This document shows, piece by piece, positions 39,120 to 45,226 of a DNA stretch of 45,226 nucleotides. Position 1 is the stretch's first letter. Each line of letters starts with the position of its first letter. The DNA is taken from positions 1 to 45,226 of the IMG/VR virus record IMGVR_UViG_3300046665_000206; one strand, given 5' to 3'. The notes beneath the pieces are model-generated. The model saw nothing but the letters and a program-made list of their open reading frames with translations, ran no database searches and was not told where the DNA came from. The DNA comes from a virus. The position numbers and the translations under genes are program-made.

Positions 39120-39931
39120 AGAAACTACTACTCATCGACGGCGATGAGTTCATTTTCCGTGCGACTGCCGCAGTAGAACACGAGAGCCGCTGGGACGACC
39201 AGAACCACACGATCCACGCCAACGAGAACAAGGCGTGGGACACTCTCACCGGAATGATCAACCGCGTGTTCGAACGCTTTGAGACCAAGGAGCACATCCT
39301 GTGCTTCTCTCAGGCTCCGAACTTCCGGTTTACCGTCGATCCAACATACAAGAACAACCGCGCCGCCTCTCGCAAGCCTATCTGCTACGCGCTGATGCGT
39401 GAGTGGGTTGACGAGAAGTACAAGACCAAAGCGTTCCCCGGCCTAGAAGCCGATGACGTCATGGGCATCCTCGCCACACAGCCCGGCAAGTCACAGCGCA
39501 TCATCGTGTCCCAAGACAAGGACATGAAGACGATCCCGACGACCGTATGGGACGGTAAGGACCTTCGGACCATCACGGAAGCCGAAGCTGACCACAACCA
39601 TCTCTACCAGACCCTCATTGGCGATACGTCCGATGGGTACGCTGGGTGCCCCGGGGTTGGCCCTGTGGCCGCTGAGGAGTTCCTGGATAACCCGTTCGTC
39701 TGGGAGCCCTACGAGCACACGTTCAAGTCTGGACCGCGCAAGGGGCTCACCGAGCAACGCTGGAAGCCTGAACCTACCGATGACGTCTGGAAGGGCGTGG
39801 TGTCTCACTACGTCAAGGCCGGGCTCACCGAAGAGAACGCAATCACACAGGCGCGTCTCGCGCGCATCCTACGTTGGTCCGATTGGGACGGCGTGAAGAA
39901 ACAACCGATACTTTGGAGCCCAACTACTTGA
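39116..39931 (+). CDS. 5'-3' exonuclease, T7 gp6 / FEN-like (271 aa)
   Basis: This is a flap-endonuclease-type nuclease: LLLIDGDEFIFRA (Asp8, Asp10), YKNNR, LEADDVMG, IVSQDKDMKTIP and IGDTSDGYAGCPGVGPVAAEE. These are the metal-binding and helix-hairpin-helix parts of the family. It would remove RNA primers and degrade host DNA. The start is GTG 39116 with AAGGA six bases upstream and a GTGA overlap. The stop overlaps the HAD gene as TTGA. Confidence 0.93.
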   Translation: MKKLLLIDGDEFIFRATAAVEHESRWDDQNHTIHANENKAWDTLTGMINRVFERFETKEHILCFSQAPNFRFTVDPTYKNNRAASRKPICYALMREWVDEKYKTKAFPGLEADDVMGILATQPGKSQRIIVSQDKDMKTIPTTVWDGKDLRTITEAEADHNHLYQTLIGDTSDGYAGCPGVGPVAAEEFLDNPFVWEPYEHTFKSGPRKGLTEQRWKPEPTDDVWKGVVSHYVKAGLTEENAITQARLARILRWSDWDGVKKQPILWSPTT

Positions 39932-40407
39932 CCATCTACGTAGACCTCGACGGCGTACTATTCGACTACGACACCGCCGCGAACAAAGTTTTGAAGACCG
40001 ACAACCACTACAAGTACGAGTTCATCTGGGGTGCTGACAAATACTGGCAACGCCTGCATGAGAAGAAGGACTTCTTCGAAACCCTACCGCTGATGCCGGG
40101 CGCTGGACGCCTCTGGTCTGCCGTGAAGCCGTATGGTGCCAAAATTCTCACAGCCCTGCCTAAGTCGAATCCTGATCCAGTTGACCGCCAGAAGCGGCAG
40201 GCTGTGAAGGATAAGATTGATTGGAGGGCTGAGGTTATCACTTGCAGCACACTTGAGAAGCCCAACTTCTGCAAGCCGGGCGACATCCTCATCGACGACC
40301 GCGCTGTCAATCGAGACGCGTGGATCGCTAAAGGCGGTATCTACATCATTCACACAGACGCTGATCAGACCATTGGGACGCTGAGGGCCTTGGGGGTTAT
40401 CGACTAA
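39928..40407 (+). CDS. HAD-superfamily 5'(3')-deoxyribonucleotidase-like protein (159 aa)
   Basis: The product begins MTIYVDLDGVLFDYD, the HAD nucleophile motif D-x-D-G-V, and ends with DILIDDRAVNRDAW, an acidic motif IV. Size and motifs match phage nucleotidases of the NT5C type. The start is TTG 39928, overlapping the exonuclease stop as TTGA, with GGAG about nine bases upstream; the longer frame at 39874 would run over that gene. It would adjust dNMP pools. Confidence 0.82.
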   Translation: MTIYVDLDGVLFDYDTAANKVLKTDNHYKYEFIWGADKYWQRLHEKKDFFETLPLMPGAGRLWSAVKPYGAKILTALPKSNPDPVDRQKRQAVKDKIDWRAEVITCSTLEKPNFCKPGDILIDDRAVNRDAWIAKGGIYIIHTDADQTIGTLRALGVID

Positions 40408-41039
40408 TGGCTGCGATCAAAGGCGGCGACATTGTACGTGTTATCGAAGAAGAGACCTCGTGCGGTGAGCTGAAGCTGGGAGAAACCTACAAGGTCACTG
40501 GTGTAGACGACTACGGTTATCTCTCTATCTTCGGAAAGCTTGGTGTTTGGAGCCCGTGTCAGTTTAAGATTGTGACGGTCACCAACACGCCTCGTGATGG
40601 AGACAGCTTGCAGGACCTCTATGACCGCGCTGACCGTGCGCGTGCTCGTGGCTCCGATCTGCAACCGCAGACGCCTCAGGCTGTCCGTGAGTTCGGCACA
40701 GGGGCAACCCGTGACCTCGACGCGAACAAGCTGGACTTCGAAGGCTTCCTCTCGCCCCTCGTGCTGGAACGGTACGCCGAGCACATGCACAAGGCGCGCA
40801 GGATGCCCGATGGGTCCATGCGTGAGAGCGACAACTGGCAGCTTGGCATCCCTGTGCCTGTCTACATGAAGTCCCTCTTCCGCCATTTCTTCTCCGTGTG
40901 GAAGCTGCATCGCGGCCTGCCGGTCACCGAGGTTGTGAAGGGTGAGACCATCACGAAGGACTTGGAGACCGAGCTGTGCGCCACGTTGTTCAATGCGAGC
41001 GGTATGCTGCATGAAGTCCTGAAGGCAAAGAAGAAGTGA
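40407..41039 (+). CDS. dATP/dGTP pyrophosphohydrolase-like protein (210 aa)
   Basis: An SH3-like start (IKGGDIVRVIEEETSCGELK, TYKVTGVDDYGYLSI) precedes a conserved phage domain: FGTGATRDLDANKLDFEGFL, SPLVLERYAEHMHKARR, DGSMRESDNWQLGIP and YMKSLFRHFFSVWKLHRG. This is the pattern of the family annotated as dATP/dGTP diphosphohydrolase N-terminal domain (PF18909). It may change deoxynucleotide pools or serve base modification; activity is inferred. TAATG joins it to the HAD gene. Confidence 0.75.
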   Translation: MAAIKGGDIVRVIEEETSCGELKLGETYKVTGVDDYGYLSIFGKLGVWSPCQFKIVTVTNTPRDGDSLQDLYDRADRARARGSDLQPQTPQAVREFGTGATRDLDANKLDFEGFLSPLVLERYAEHMHKARRMPDGSMRESDNWQLGIPVPVYMKSLFRHFFSVWKLHRGLPVTEVVKGETITKDLETELCATLFNASGMLHEVLKAKKK

Positions 41040-41440
41040 TCGAATACAAGAATAACCCAACGGTCTGCTGTGTCCTACTGCCCATCAAGGATCGTGGCCT
41101 AGCTCTGATCCGCCGTGGTCTTCCTGATGGATATGGCCAGCTTGCTCTACCTGGTGGATTCCAGAACCACGGGGAAGCAATGCACGTTGCCGCTGCCCGT
41201 GAGCTGAAGGAAGAGACAGGTATCGACGTTGACCCGTGTGAACTCACGCTTATCAGCGGAGCTACGGACCACTACGGACATAATGTACTCTTCTTCCAGC
41301 ACGCCGAAATCGAGTGGCCGGGAGAGTTCGTCCACGACTACGAGATTCTGGAAGTGGTGCCGACGACAACGCCTGTGCTTACCGCGTACCCAATGCACAC
41401 AGCTGCTGTGGAACGGTTCTTCAATGGCCTGCAGAGCTAG
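41036..41440 (+). CDS. Nudix hydrolase (134 aa)
   Basis: The complete Nudix box is at residues 41-63: G-x5-E-x7-REL-x-EE-x-G-I, within LPGGFQNHGEAMHVAAAREL and KEETGI. The domain has the expected length. It would hydrolyse a nucleoside diphosphate linked to another group, such as a damaged or modified nucleotide or NAD-like substrate; the target is unknown. The start is GTG 41036, as GTGA overlap with the previous stop. Confidence 0.9.
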   Translation: MIEYKNNPTVCCVLLPIKDRGLALIRRGLPDGYGQLALPGGFQNHGEAMHVAAARELKEETGIDVDPCELTLISGATDHYGHNVLFFQHAEIEWPGEFVHDYEILEVVPTTTPVLTAYPMHTAAVERFFNGLQS

Positions 41441-41687
41441 TCGCGACCAGCACGGAACCACCTACCACGTTCCAGAAGGCAAGACAGGTAAGACGCCCGG
41501 GGGCCACCAGTTCCCCGGGTGCGCTGCTTTGGACGTGTGGTGGAAACGGGACCCGGATGACCCACGTGATGAGACAGTCATCATCCGACAAGAGAGCAAC
41601 AACGAACGCGCTGACGTGATCGAACTAACCCTTGGGCAGGTTTACGACCTGATCCACGCGTTGGGACATGCGGTGTTACGTTCCTAA
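41424..41687 (+). CDS. Hypothetical protein (87 aa)
   Basis: The most plausible start is ATG 41424, inside the Nudix gene's end. The product has GKTPGGHQFPGCAALDVWWK and ETVIIRQESNNERADVIELT, ending in a helix (LGQVYDLIHALGHAVLR). It resembles small phage proteins of unknown role. A longer frame from 41229 runs antiparallel to nothing real and over the Nudix gene. Confidence 0.58.
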   Translation: MACRASRDQHGTTYHVPEGKTGKTPGGHQFPGCAALDVWWKRDPDDPRDETVIIRQESNNERADVIELTLGQVYDLIHALGHAVLRS

Positions 41688-41693
41688 GGAGCA

Positions 41694-42284
41694 ATGGCTA
41701 CATTTCAACCTTTCCCAAAGCTCGCGCGGCTTTCCCGCGAGTGTGTCGTCACTGAGAAACTAGACGGCACCAATGCCTGCGTCGTGATCAGCGAATATGT
41801 TGGTGATTTCCAGACGTATCTAAACGTCGAGGCACAGTCACGCACTCGGATGATCTACCCAGGTAAGAAGACCGACAACTTCGGATTTGCCGAGTGGGTC
41901 AGAGAGCACGAGGAAGAGCTTAAGAAGCTTGGACCGGGCTACCATTATGGCGAGTGGTACGGCAAAGGCATCCAGCGCGGCTACGGCCTCAATGAGCGCC
42001 GCTTCGCCCTCTTCAATACCAGCCGATACGTCGCGGGTCCTGAGCCTGCTACGCAGGAGTTCGACGGACGCATTAGGGTCCCTTCGTGCTGCGAGGTCGT
42101 ACCTGAGCTTTACCGTGGAAACTTCTTCACCACGCAGGCTGATATCGAGCTGCACAATCTAGCGAGCACAGGTTCTCGCGCAGTGCCCGGCTTCATGAAC
42201 CCCGAGGGCATTGTGGTCTACCACACGCACGCTGGCGTTGCCTTCAAGAAGACCTTCGACGACAGGCACAAAGAAGCAGCATGA
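41694..42284 (+). CDS. ATP-dependent RNA/DNA ligase-like protein (196 aa)
   Basis: The nucleotidyltransferase motifs are present: motif I EKLDGTNA with Lys22, motif III-like YHYGEWYGKGIQ (about 83-94), motif IV EGIVVY (Glu171) and motif V FKKTF (Lys185-Lys186). This spacing fits the small RNA-ligase family (PF09414). The length of about 196 is short, a catalytic core only. It may repair RNA or nicked DNA. It has AAGGAG two bases before the ATG, an unusually tight spacing. Confidence 0.82.
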   Translation: MATFQPFPKLARLSRECVVTEKLDGTNACVVISEYVGDFQTYLNVEAQSRTRMIYPGKKTDNFGFAEWVREHEEELKKLGPGYHYGEWYGKGIQRGYGLNERRFALFNTSRYVAGPEPATQEFDGRIRVPSCCEVVPELYRGNFFTTQADIELHNLASTGSRAVPGFMNPEGIVVYHTHAGVAFKKTFDDRHKEAA

Positions 42285-42703
42285 CCACCATCGCCTACAA
42301 GGACGGTGAGCTGGCAGGAGACGGACGCATTACCGAGGATGGCACTGTCATCACCGATAAGCAGCGCAAGGTCCACAGGCTACGCGACGGACGTCTTGTA
42401 GGCTGGGCGGGGAGCCTTGCGGGCTCCAAGCGTTTCCTAAAGGCCCTTCGTGACAACCCTGACACGCTTCCAGAACTCAAGCTGGACGTAAACGCCATCG
42501 TCATCGCACGGAACGGCAAGGTATCGCTGTTCGAAGAGAACACGTGGATGGAGCTTAAGCAGCCCCACTACGCCTACGGTTCCGGCTCGCTGATCGCCCT
42601 TGGCGCGATGGACGCTGGAGCCTCAGCAACAGAAGCAGTGCGCATCGCAGCGCGTCGTGACACCGGCAGCGGCGGTCGCGTTCTAACCGAGAGATTGAAA
42701 TGA
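42281..42703 (+). CDS. Ntn-hydrolase (HslV/proteasome-like) protein (140 aa)
   Basis: MTTIAYKDGELAGDG resembles the start of phage HslV-like proteins, where Thr2 becomes the N-terminal nucleophile after Met removal. KVHRLRDGRLVGWAGS, GSGSLIALGAMDAGASATEA and RIAARRDTGSGG follow in the order of the family. Substrate and role in infection are unknown; protein turnover is the family expectation. It overlaps both neighbours as ATGA. Confidence 0.75.
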   Translation: MTTIAYKDGELAGDGRITEDGTVITDKQRKVHRLRDGRLVGWAGSLAGSKRFLKALRDNPDTLPELKLDVNAIVIARNGKVSLFEENTWMELKQPHYAYGSGSLIALGAMDAGASATEAVRIAARRDTGSGGRVLTERLK

Positions 42704-42846
42704 CCGATACCGTTGCTCTGACGTTGCGTGAATACGCTGACATTCAGGCGCGCCTAAGTCTTCTGGACGCACTGGAAGCCGCAGGCGTCGATAATTGGGA
42801 AGGCTACAGCTACGCACGTGAGCTGATGTCCGAGGATGAAGACTGA
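42700..42846 (+). CDS. Acidic microprotein (48 aa)
   Basis: The frame ATG 42700 to TGA 42844-42846 overlaps the neighbours as ATGA and TGATG. The product (MTDTVALTLREYADIQARLS..., ending ELMSEDED) is a helical acidic peptide. Function unknown. Confidence 0.55.
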   Translation: MTDTVALTLREYADIQARLSLLDALEAAGVDNWEGYSYARELMSEDED

Positions 42847-42941
42847 TGCCTGCTGATATCGCCTTCGTCTGCGGCGTGATCCTAGCCATCGTCATCTACG
42901 AATACACACTGAAGGACTTCATCCTGTGTCTGAAGAACTAA
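42846..42941 (+). CDS. Membrane microprotein (31 aa)
   Basis: The frame ATG 42846 to TAA 42939-42941 is joined to the previous gene as TGATG. One hydrophobic stretch (IAFVCGVILAIVIYEY) is followed by LKDFILCLKN, so it is probably one membrane helix. It overlaps the next gene's GTG start by 16 bases. Confidence 0.5.
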   Translation: MPADIAFVCGVILAIVIYEYTLKDFILCLKN

Positions 42942-43219
42942 CGAACCACATCGACGAGCTTTCGGCCTCGCTGCAGGACCGCAAGCGGGATCAGGTTGCC
43001 AACCACATCCGCACGATCCCTGAGCAGACCTTGGACGCCTTGTTGCGTATCGAGGAACTGCTGATCGCGCGGAACACACCTTGGGAGCCGCCGAAGCCTG
43101 AATACGAATGGCAGACTGATGCACTCCCTGACGCATCTGTGACGCCGAAGGCAACCCCGTTGCTCGACAAGCTCAGCGAGAAGAGGCCTGAGCAGCGCAA
43201 GAAGCCGAAGCAGCTCTAA
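42926..43219 (+). CDS. Hypothetical protein (97 aa)
   Basis: The start is GTG 42926, inside the previous microprotein, with AAGGA nine bases upstream. The product is helical and charged (SEELTNHIDELSASLQDRKR) with a Pro-rich middle and a basic end (KRPEQRKKPKQL). No family is recognised. The stop overlaps the next gene as TAATG. Confidence 0.58.
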   Translation: MSEELTNHIDELSASLQDRKRDQVANHIRTIPEQTLDALLRIEELLIARNTPWEPPKPEYEWQTDALPDASVTPKATPLLDKLSEKRPEQRKKPKQL

Positions 43220-43563
43220 TGGATTGGGATGAAAAGGTCCGTGGTCCCCGCATGTCGGAGAACACAGGCCGCGTGATCTGGAAGTACCAGATGCCCGTGC
43301 TTGAACAGTTCACCATGAAGCTCCCCAAGGGAGCCCAAATCATCCGCGTGGATGATCAAGGTGGAATGTTCTGGCTCTGGGCTCTGGTGGACACCAACGC
43401 TGAACTGGAGACACGCCGCTTCCGCTCGATCAAATGCGGAGCCAAGGCTCCAGACGGTGTTGCGTTGAAGTACATCGGCTTCTGCAAAATCTTCATTCAG
43501 CAGGAGCTTGGGCTCTACATTTTTGAAGAAATGGATGCTGATGAAGACAATCCTGTGTGGTGA
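43219..43563 (+). CDS. Conserved phage protein, DUF7352-like (114 aa)
   Basis: RVIWKYQMPVLEQFTMKLPK, GAQIIRVDDQGGMFWLWALV and YIGFCKIFIQQELGLYIFEE match the pattern of a small conserved family (IWKY-x-x-P ... PKGA-x-I-x-V ... WALVD). Function unknown. The start is ATG 43219 (TAATG overlap). Confidence 0.62.
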   Translation: MDWDEKVRGPRMSENTGRVIWKYQMPVLEQFTMKLPKGAQIIRVDDQGGMFWLWALVDTNAELETRRFRSIKCGAKAPDGVALKYIGFCKIFIQQELGLYIFEEMDADEDNPVW

Positions 43564-44188
43564 CGCACCTAAGGACCTTGGGGTAGTCGATCTGAACCCC
43601 AAGGAAATGATGGCTTGGCTTTACTGTCCCATCAAGCTTGCAGCCTCACGGCGCATTGTGCTGCCGTCGAACCTGAAGCAGTTCTCTCCTATCGTTGAGA
43701 AGGTGCGGCAGGATATCTCTGAGAAGAAGTGGGTTGCCAGCTACGTATACCTGACGGCCAAAACGCTCTTCGTGACCCCTGAGGCTCCCGGCAATCGCCC
43801 GGGCTGGCACGCAGACGGCTACATGAGCGACGACCTGAACTACGTATGGGCTGACCGTAACCCAACAATCTTCTGGGTCCCGCCTAAGCCCGTAGAGTTT
43901 CCAGCGGACCACAAGGTCTCGATGCCTCTGATGGACGAGTGGGCCACGCAGGCTCACCAGTATCAGGTCACGTATCCTGTGAAGACTTTGCTCCGCTTGG
44001 ATGAACACGTGCTTCACAGAGTTGGTGCGTGCGACACGCCGGGCATGAGGACCTTCGTGAAGGTCTCTGTGTCGGACAAGAAGTATCTGCTGTCGGGCAA
44101 TTCAGTGAACTACAACCTCGCTCCCGGCTGGACCTACACCGAGCGTGGGGCTGAACGCAACGATCCGTTGGCACCCTTAGCGGCGTGA
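43541..44188 (+). CDS. Possible 2OG-Fe(II) dioxygenase-like protein (215 aa)
   Basis: The start at ATG 43541 has GGA five bases upstream; earlier in-frame ATGs (43508, 43535) lie further inside the previous gene. GWHADGY has His90 and Asp92, VLHRVGA has His159 and RTFVKVS has Arg170. The H-x-D...H...R pattern and beta-rich sequence fit the cofactor-binding residues of this dioxygenase fold. The substrate is unknown; a nucleic-acid base is possible because a C5-methyltransferase-like gene is close. The assignment rests on short motifs. Confidence 0.55.
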   Translation: MKTILCGDAPKDLGVVDLNPKEMMAWLYCPIKLAASRRIVLPSNLKQFSPIVEKVRQDISEKKWVASYVYLTAKTLFVTPEAPGNRPGWHADGYMSDDLNYVWADRNPTIFWVPPKPVEFPADHKVSMPLMDEWATQAHQYQVTYPVKTLLRLDEHVLHRVGACDTPGMRTFVKVSVSDKKYLLSGNSVNYNLAPGWTYTERGAERNDPLAPLAA

Positions 44189-44496
44189 GCTGGAAGGAAG
44201 ACCAAGAGTTTGTCCGGCTGTCGTGGAAGCTGATCGAATGGAAAGCAGCGTACTACCAACCAGAGTGCGTGCATTCAAGTCGATTGAGCGATGTGACTGC
44301 TACAGACGATGAATACGATGCAGCCGAGGTACGTTACCTGGAGCTGTGCCGTAAGCTGGATAGAACAAACACCGTGGTCCACAAGCCCTACCCCGGCTTC
44401 GAAGACCTGATCACTGAGCGCGCTATGGTCGAGCTGGATGAGACACGTCCGTCCGTTCAGCTCGCCATGCGTAAGCTGGGCACACCGAAGACCTAA
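44185..44496 (+). CDS. Small protein resembling DNA ligase A domain Ia (103 aa)
   Basis: The segment IEWKAAYYQPECVHSSRLSD followed by TDDEYDAAEVRYLELCRKLD is like the Ia domain of NAD-dependent ligases (Y-Y-x ... S-D-x-E-Y-D). No adenylation core follows, so it is not a full ligase; such stand-alone relatives occur in other phages. The start is GTG 44185 (GTGA overlap). The TAA at 44494-44496 is in the same frame as the following methyltransferase-like gene. Confidence 0.6.
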   Translation: MSWKEDQEFVRLSWKLIEWKAAYYQPECVHSSRLSDVTATDDEYDAAEVRYLELCRKLDRTNTVVHKPYPGFEDLITERAMVELDETRPSVQLAMRKLGTPKT

Positions 44497-44514
44497 CCGA
44501 TACCAAATACCCCT

Positions 44515-45171
44515 CTGCGGGTCCTCGTTGGCTGTGAATACAGCGGACGTGTGAGAGACGCCTTCAGGGCTTTAGGGCACGACGCTTGGTCGTGTGACCT
44601 GTTGGCGGCACCGGGAAATCATTTTCAATGCGATGTTCTCTCCGTCCTCGATAGAGGATGGGACCTAGCGATTTTCCATCCACCCTGCACCTACCTGACC
44701 ATTGCGGCTGAGTGGGCGTATAAAGACCCCGACTTCGAACGCTACCCGGGCGTAGGCTATCACCAGAAGGTCAAGCCCGAGACGCTAACAGGGGCTGACA
44801 GACGCACCGCGCGTGAATGCGCGCTGATGTTTGTGCGTCATCTCATGAACGCGCCAATCCCAAGGATTGCCTTGGAGAATCCCAAGGGCGTCATCGGGTC
44901 CCGCATAGGGCCTTCGTCGCAGATTATCCAACCGTATGACTTCGGAGATGACGCCAGCAAGGCCACGTGCCTGTGGCTCAAAGGGCTCCCGAAGCTCACG
45001 CCTACGCTCTACGTGCCTCCTAGGATCACCAAGGACGGCAAGGAGCGTTGGGCTAACCAGACCGATAGCGGACAGAACCGGCTTGGTCCTTCGGAGGACC
45101 GATGGGCCGAAAGGTCCCTAACCTACCAAGGGATCGCGGATGCCATGGCTGACCAATGGAGCCACCTGTGA
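44515..45171 (+). CDS. C5-cytosine methyltransferase-like protein (218 aa) with apparent CTG start
   Basis: Motifs: VLVGCEYSGRVRDAF (SAM-binding loop), FHPPCTYL (PPC at 56-58, catalytic Cys of motif IV) and ALENP (121-123, motif VI). SLTYQGIADAMADQW ends the protein, as in the related phage family. No target-recognition domain is seen, so activity is uncertain. GTG 44551 would cut off the SAM loop. The upstream frame has only CTG 44515 (giving MRVLVGCEYSG) or ATA 44500 as possible starts. No clear ribosome site precedes either. The gene runs through the contig joint. Confidence 0.75.
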   Translation: MRVLVGCEYSGRVRDAFRALGHDAWSCDLLAAPGNHFQCDVLSVLDRGWDLAIFHPPCTYLTIAAEWAYKDPDFERYPGVGYHQKVKPETLTGADRRTARECALMFVRHLMNAPIPRIALENPKGVIGSRIGPSSQIIQPYDFGDDASKATCLWLKGLPKLTPTLYVPPRITKDGKERWANQTDSGQNRLGPSEDRWAERSLTYQGIADAMADQWSHL

Positions 45172-45226
45172 ACGGTGTCCGTTTCACCCTAATGACCAAT
45201 TGACACAGGCTTCAGGATCGAGCAGA
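45100..45226. repeat. Terminal overlap of a circular assembly (copy 2)
   Basis: Identical to bases 1-127. It contains the last 72 bases of the methyltransferase-like gene and 55 bases of the spacer behind it, including TAATGACCAATTGACACAGG. When the copies are merged the plus arm continues into the 34-aa membrane ORF at 154. Confidence 0.9.

Overview
The window looks like one complete, circularly assembled genome of a temperate, T7-like podovirus. Its first 127 bases recur exactly as its last 127 (45100-45226), so the unique circle is about 45,099 bp and the contig break lies inside a phage gene. The replication and transcription set is T7-like: single-subunit RNA polymerase, gp2.5-type SSB, endonuclease I, primase-helicase, family A DNA polymerase and a FEN-type exonuclease. 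The capsid and adaptor resemble the SU10-type families instead. A tyrosine integrase next to a truncated tRNA-Ser sequence (candidate attP) says the phage can lysogenise. The lysis enzymes and the lipobox suit a Gram-negative, probably proteobacterial host; an alphaproteobacterium is possible but not shown.

Layout. The left arm (about 306-20695, minus strand) is the late block. In transcription order it runs: tail collar protein, small ORF, nozzle, small virion proteins, two ejection proteins (one a peptidoglycan hydrolase), a large internal protein, small and large terminase, portal, scaffold, major capsid, adaptor, repeat-rich tail fibre, fibre-associated protein, and a lysis cassette (GH108 endolysin, two membrane proteins, holin). 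An 824-bp non-coding region (20696-21519) separates it from the right arm and carries several TGGGACCCAA repeats.

The right arm (21520-45171, continuing over the contig joint to about 258) is on the plus strand. It begins with small early genes, a MarR-like winged-helix protein, a lipoprotein, the integrase and attP. RNA polymerase, many small unknown genes and the replication genes follow. It ends with nucleotide and nucleic-acid enzymes (HAD nucleotidase, dATP/dGTP pyrophosphohydrolase-like, Nudix, ligase-like, HslV-like, 2OG-Fe(II)-like, C5-methyltransferase-like). The arms converge on a terminator at 264-303 that can work in both directions.

Genes are tightly packed, and most neighbours overlap as ATGA, TGATG or TAATG. 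The overlaps also occur as GTGA, TTGA and apparently CTGA, so non-ATG starts are common. In several places these place the start away from the longest reading frame, notably a CTG start for DNA polymerase.

The most noteworthy points are: a temperate T7-like replication module joined to an SU10-like capsid with divergent arms; a tRNA-Ser-derived attP that lacks the T arm but keeps a 7-bp acceptor-like pairing; CTG initiation of DNA polymerase and probably the methyltransferase; repeated intergenic motifs that may be phage promoters or operators; a 67-nt three-way-junction RNA candidate upstream of SSB; and several overlooked genes of 18-60 codons.
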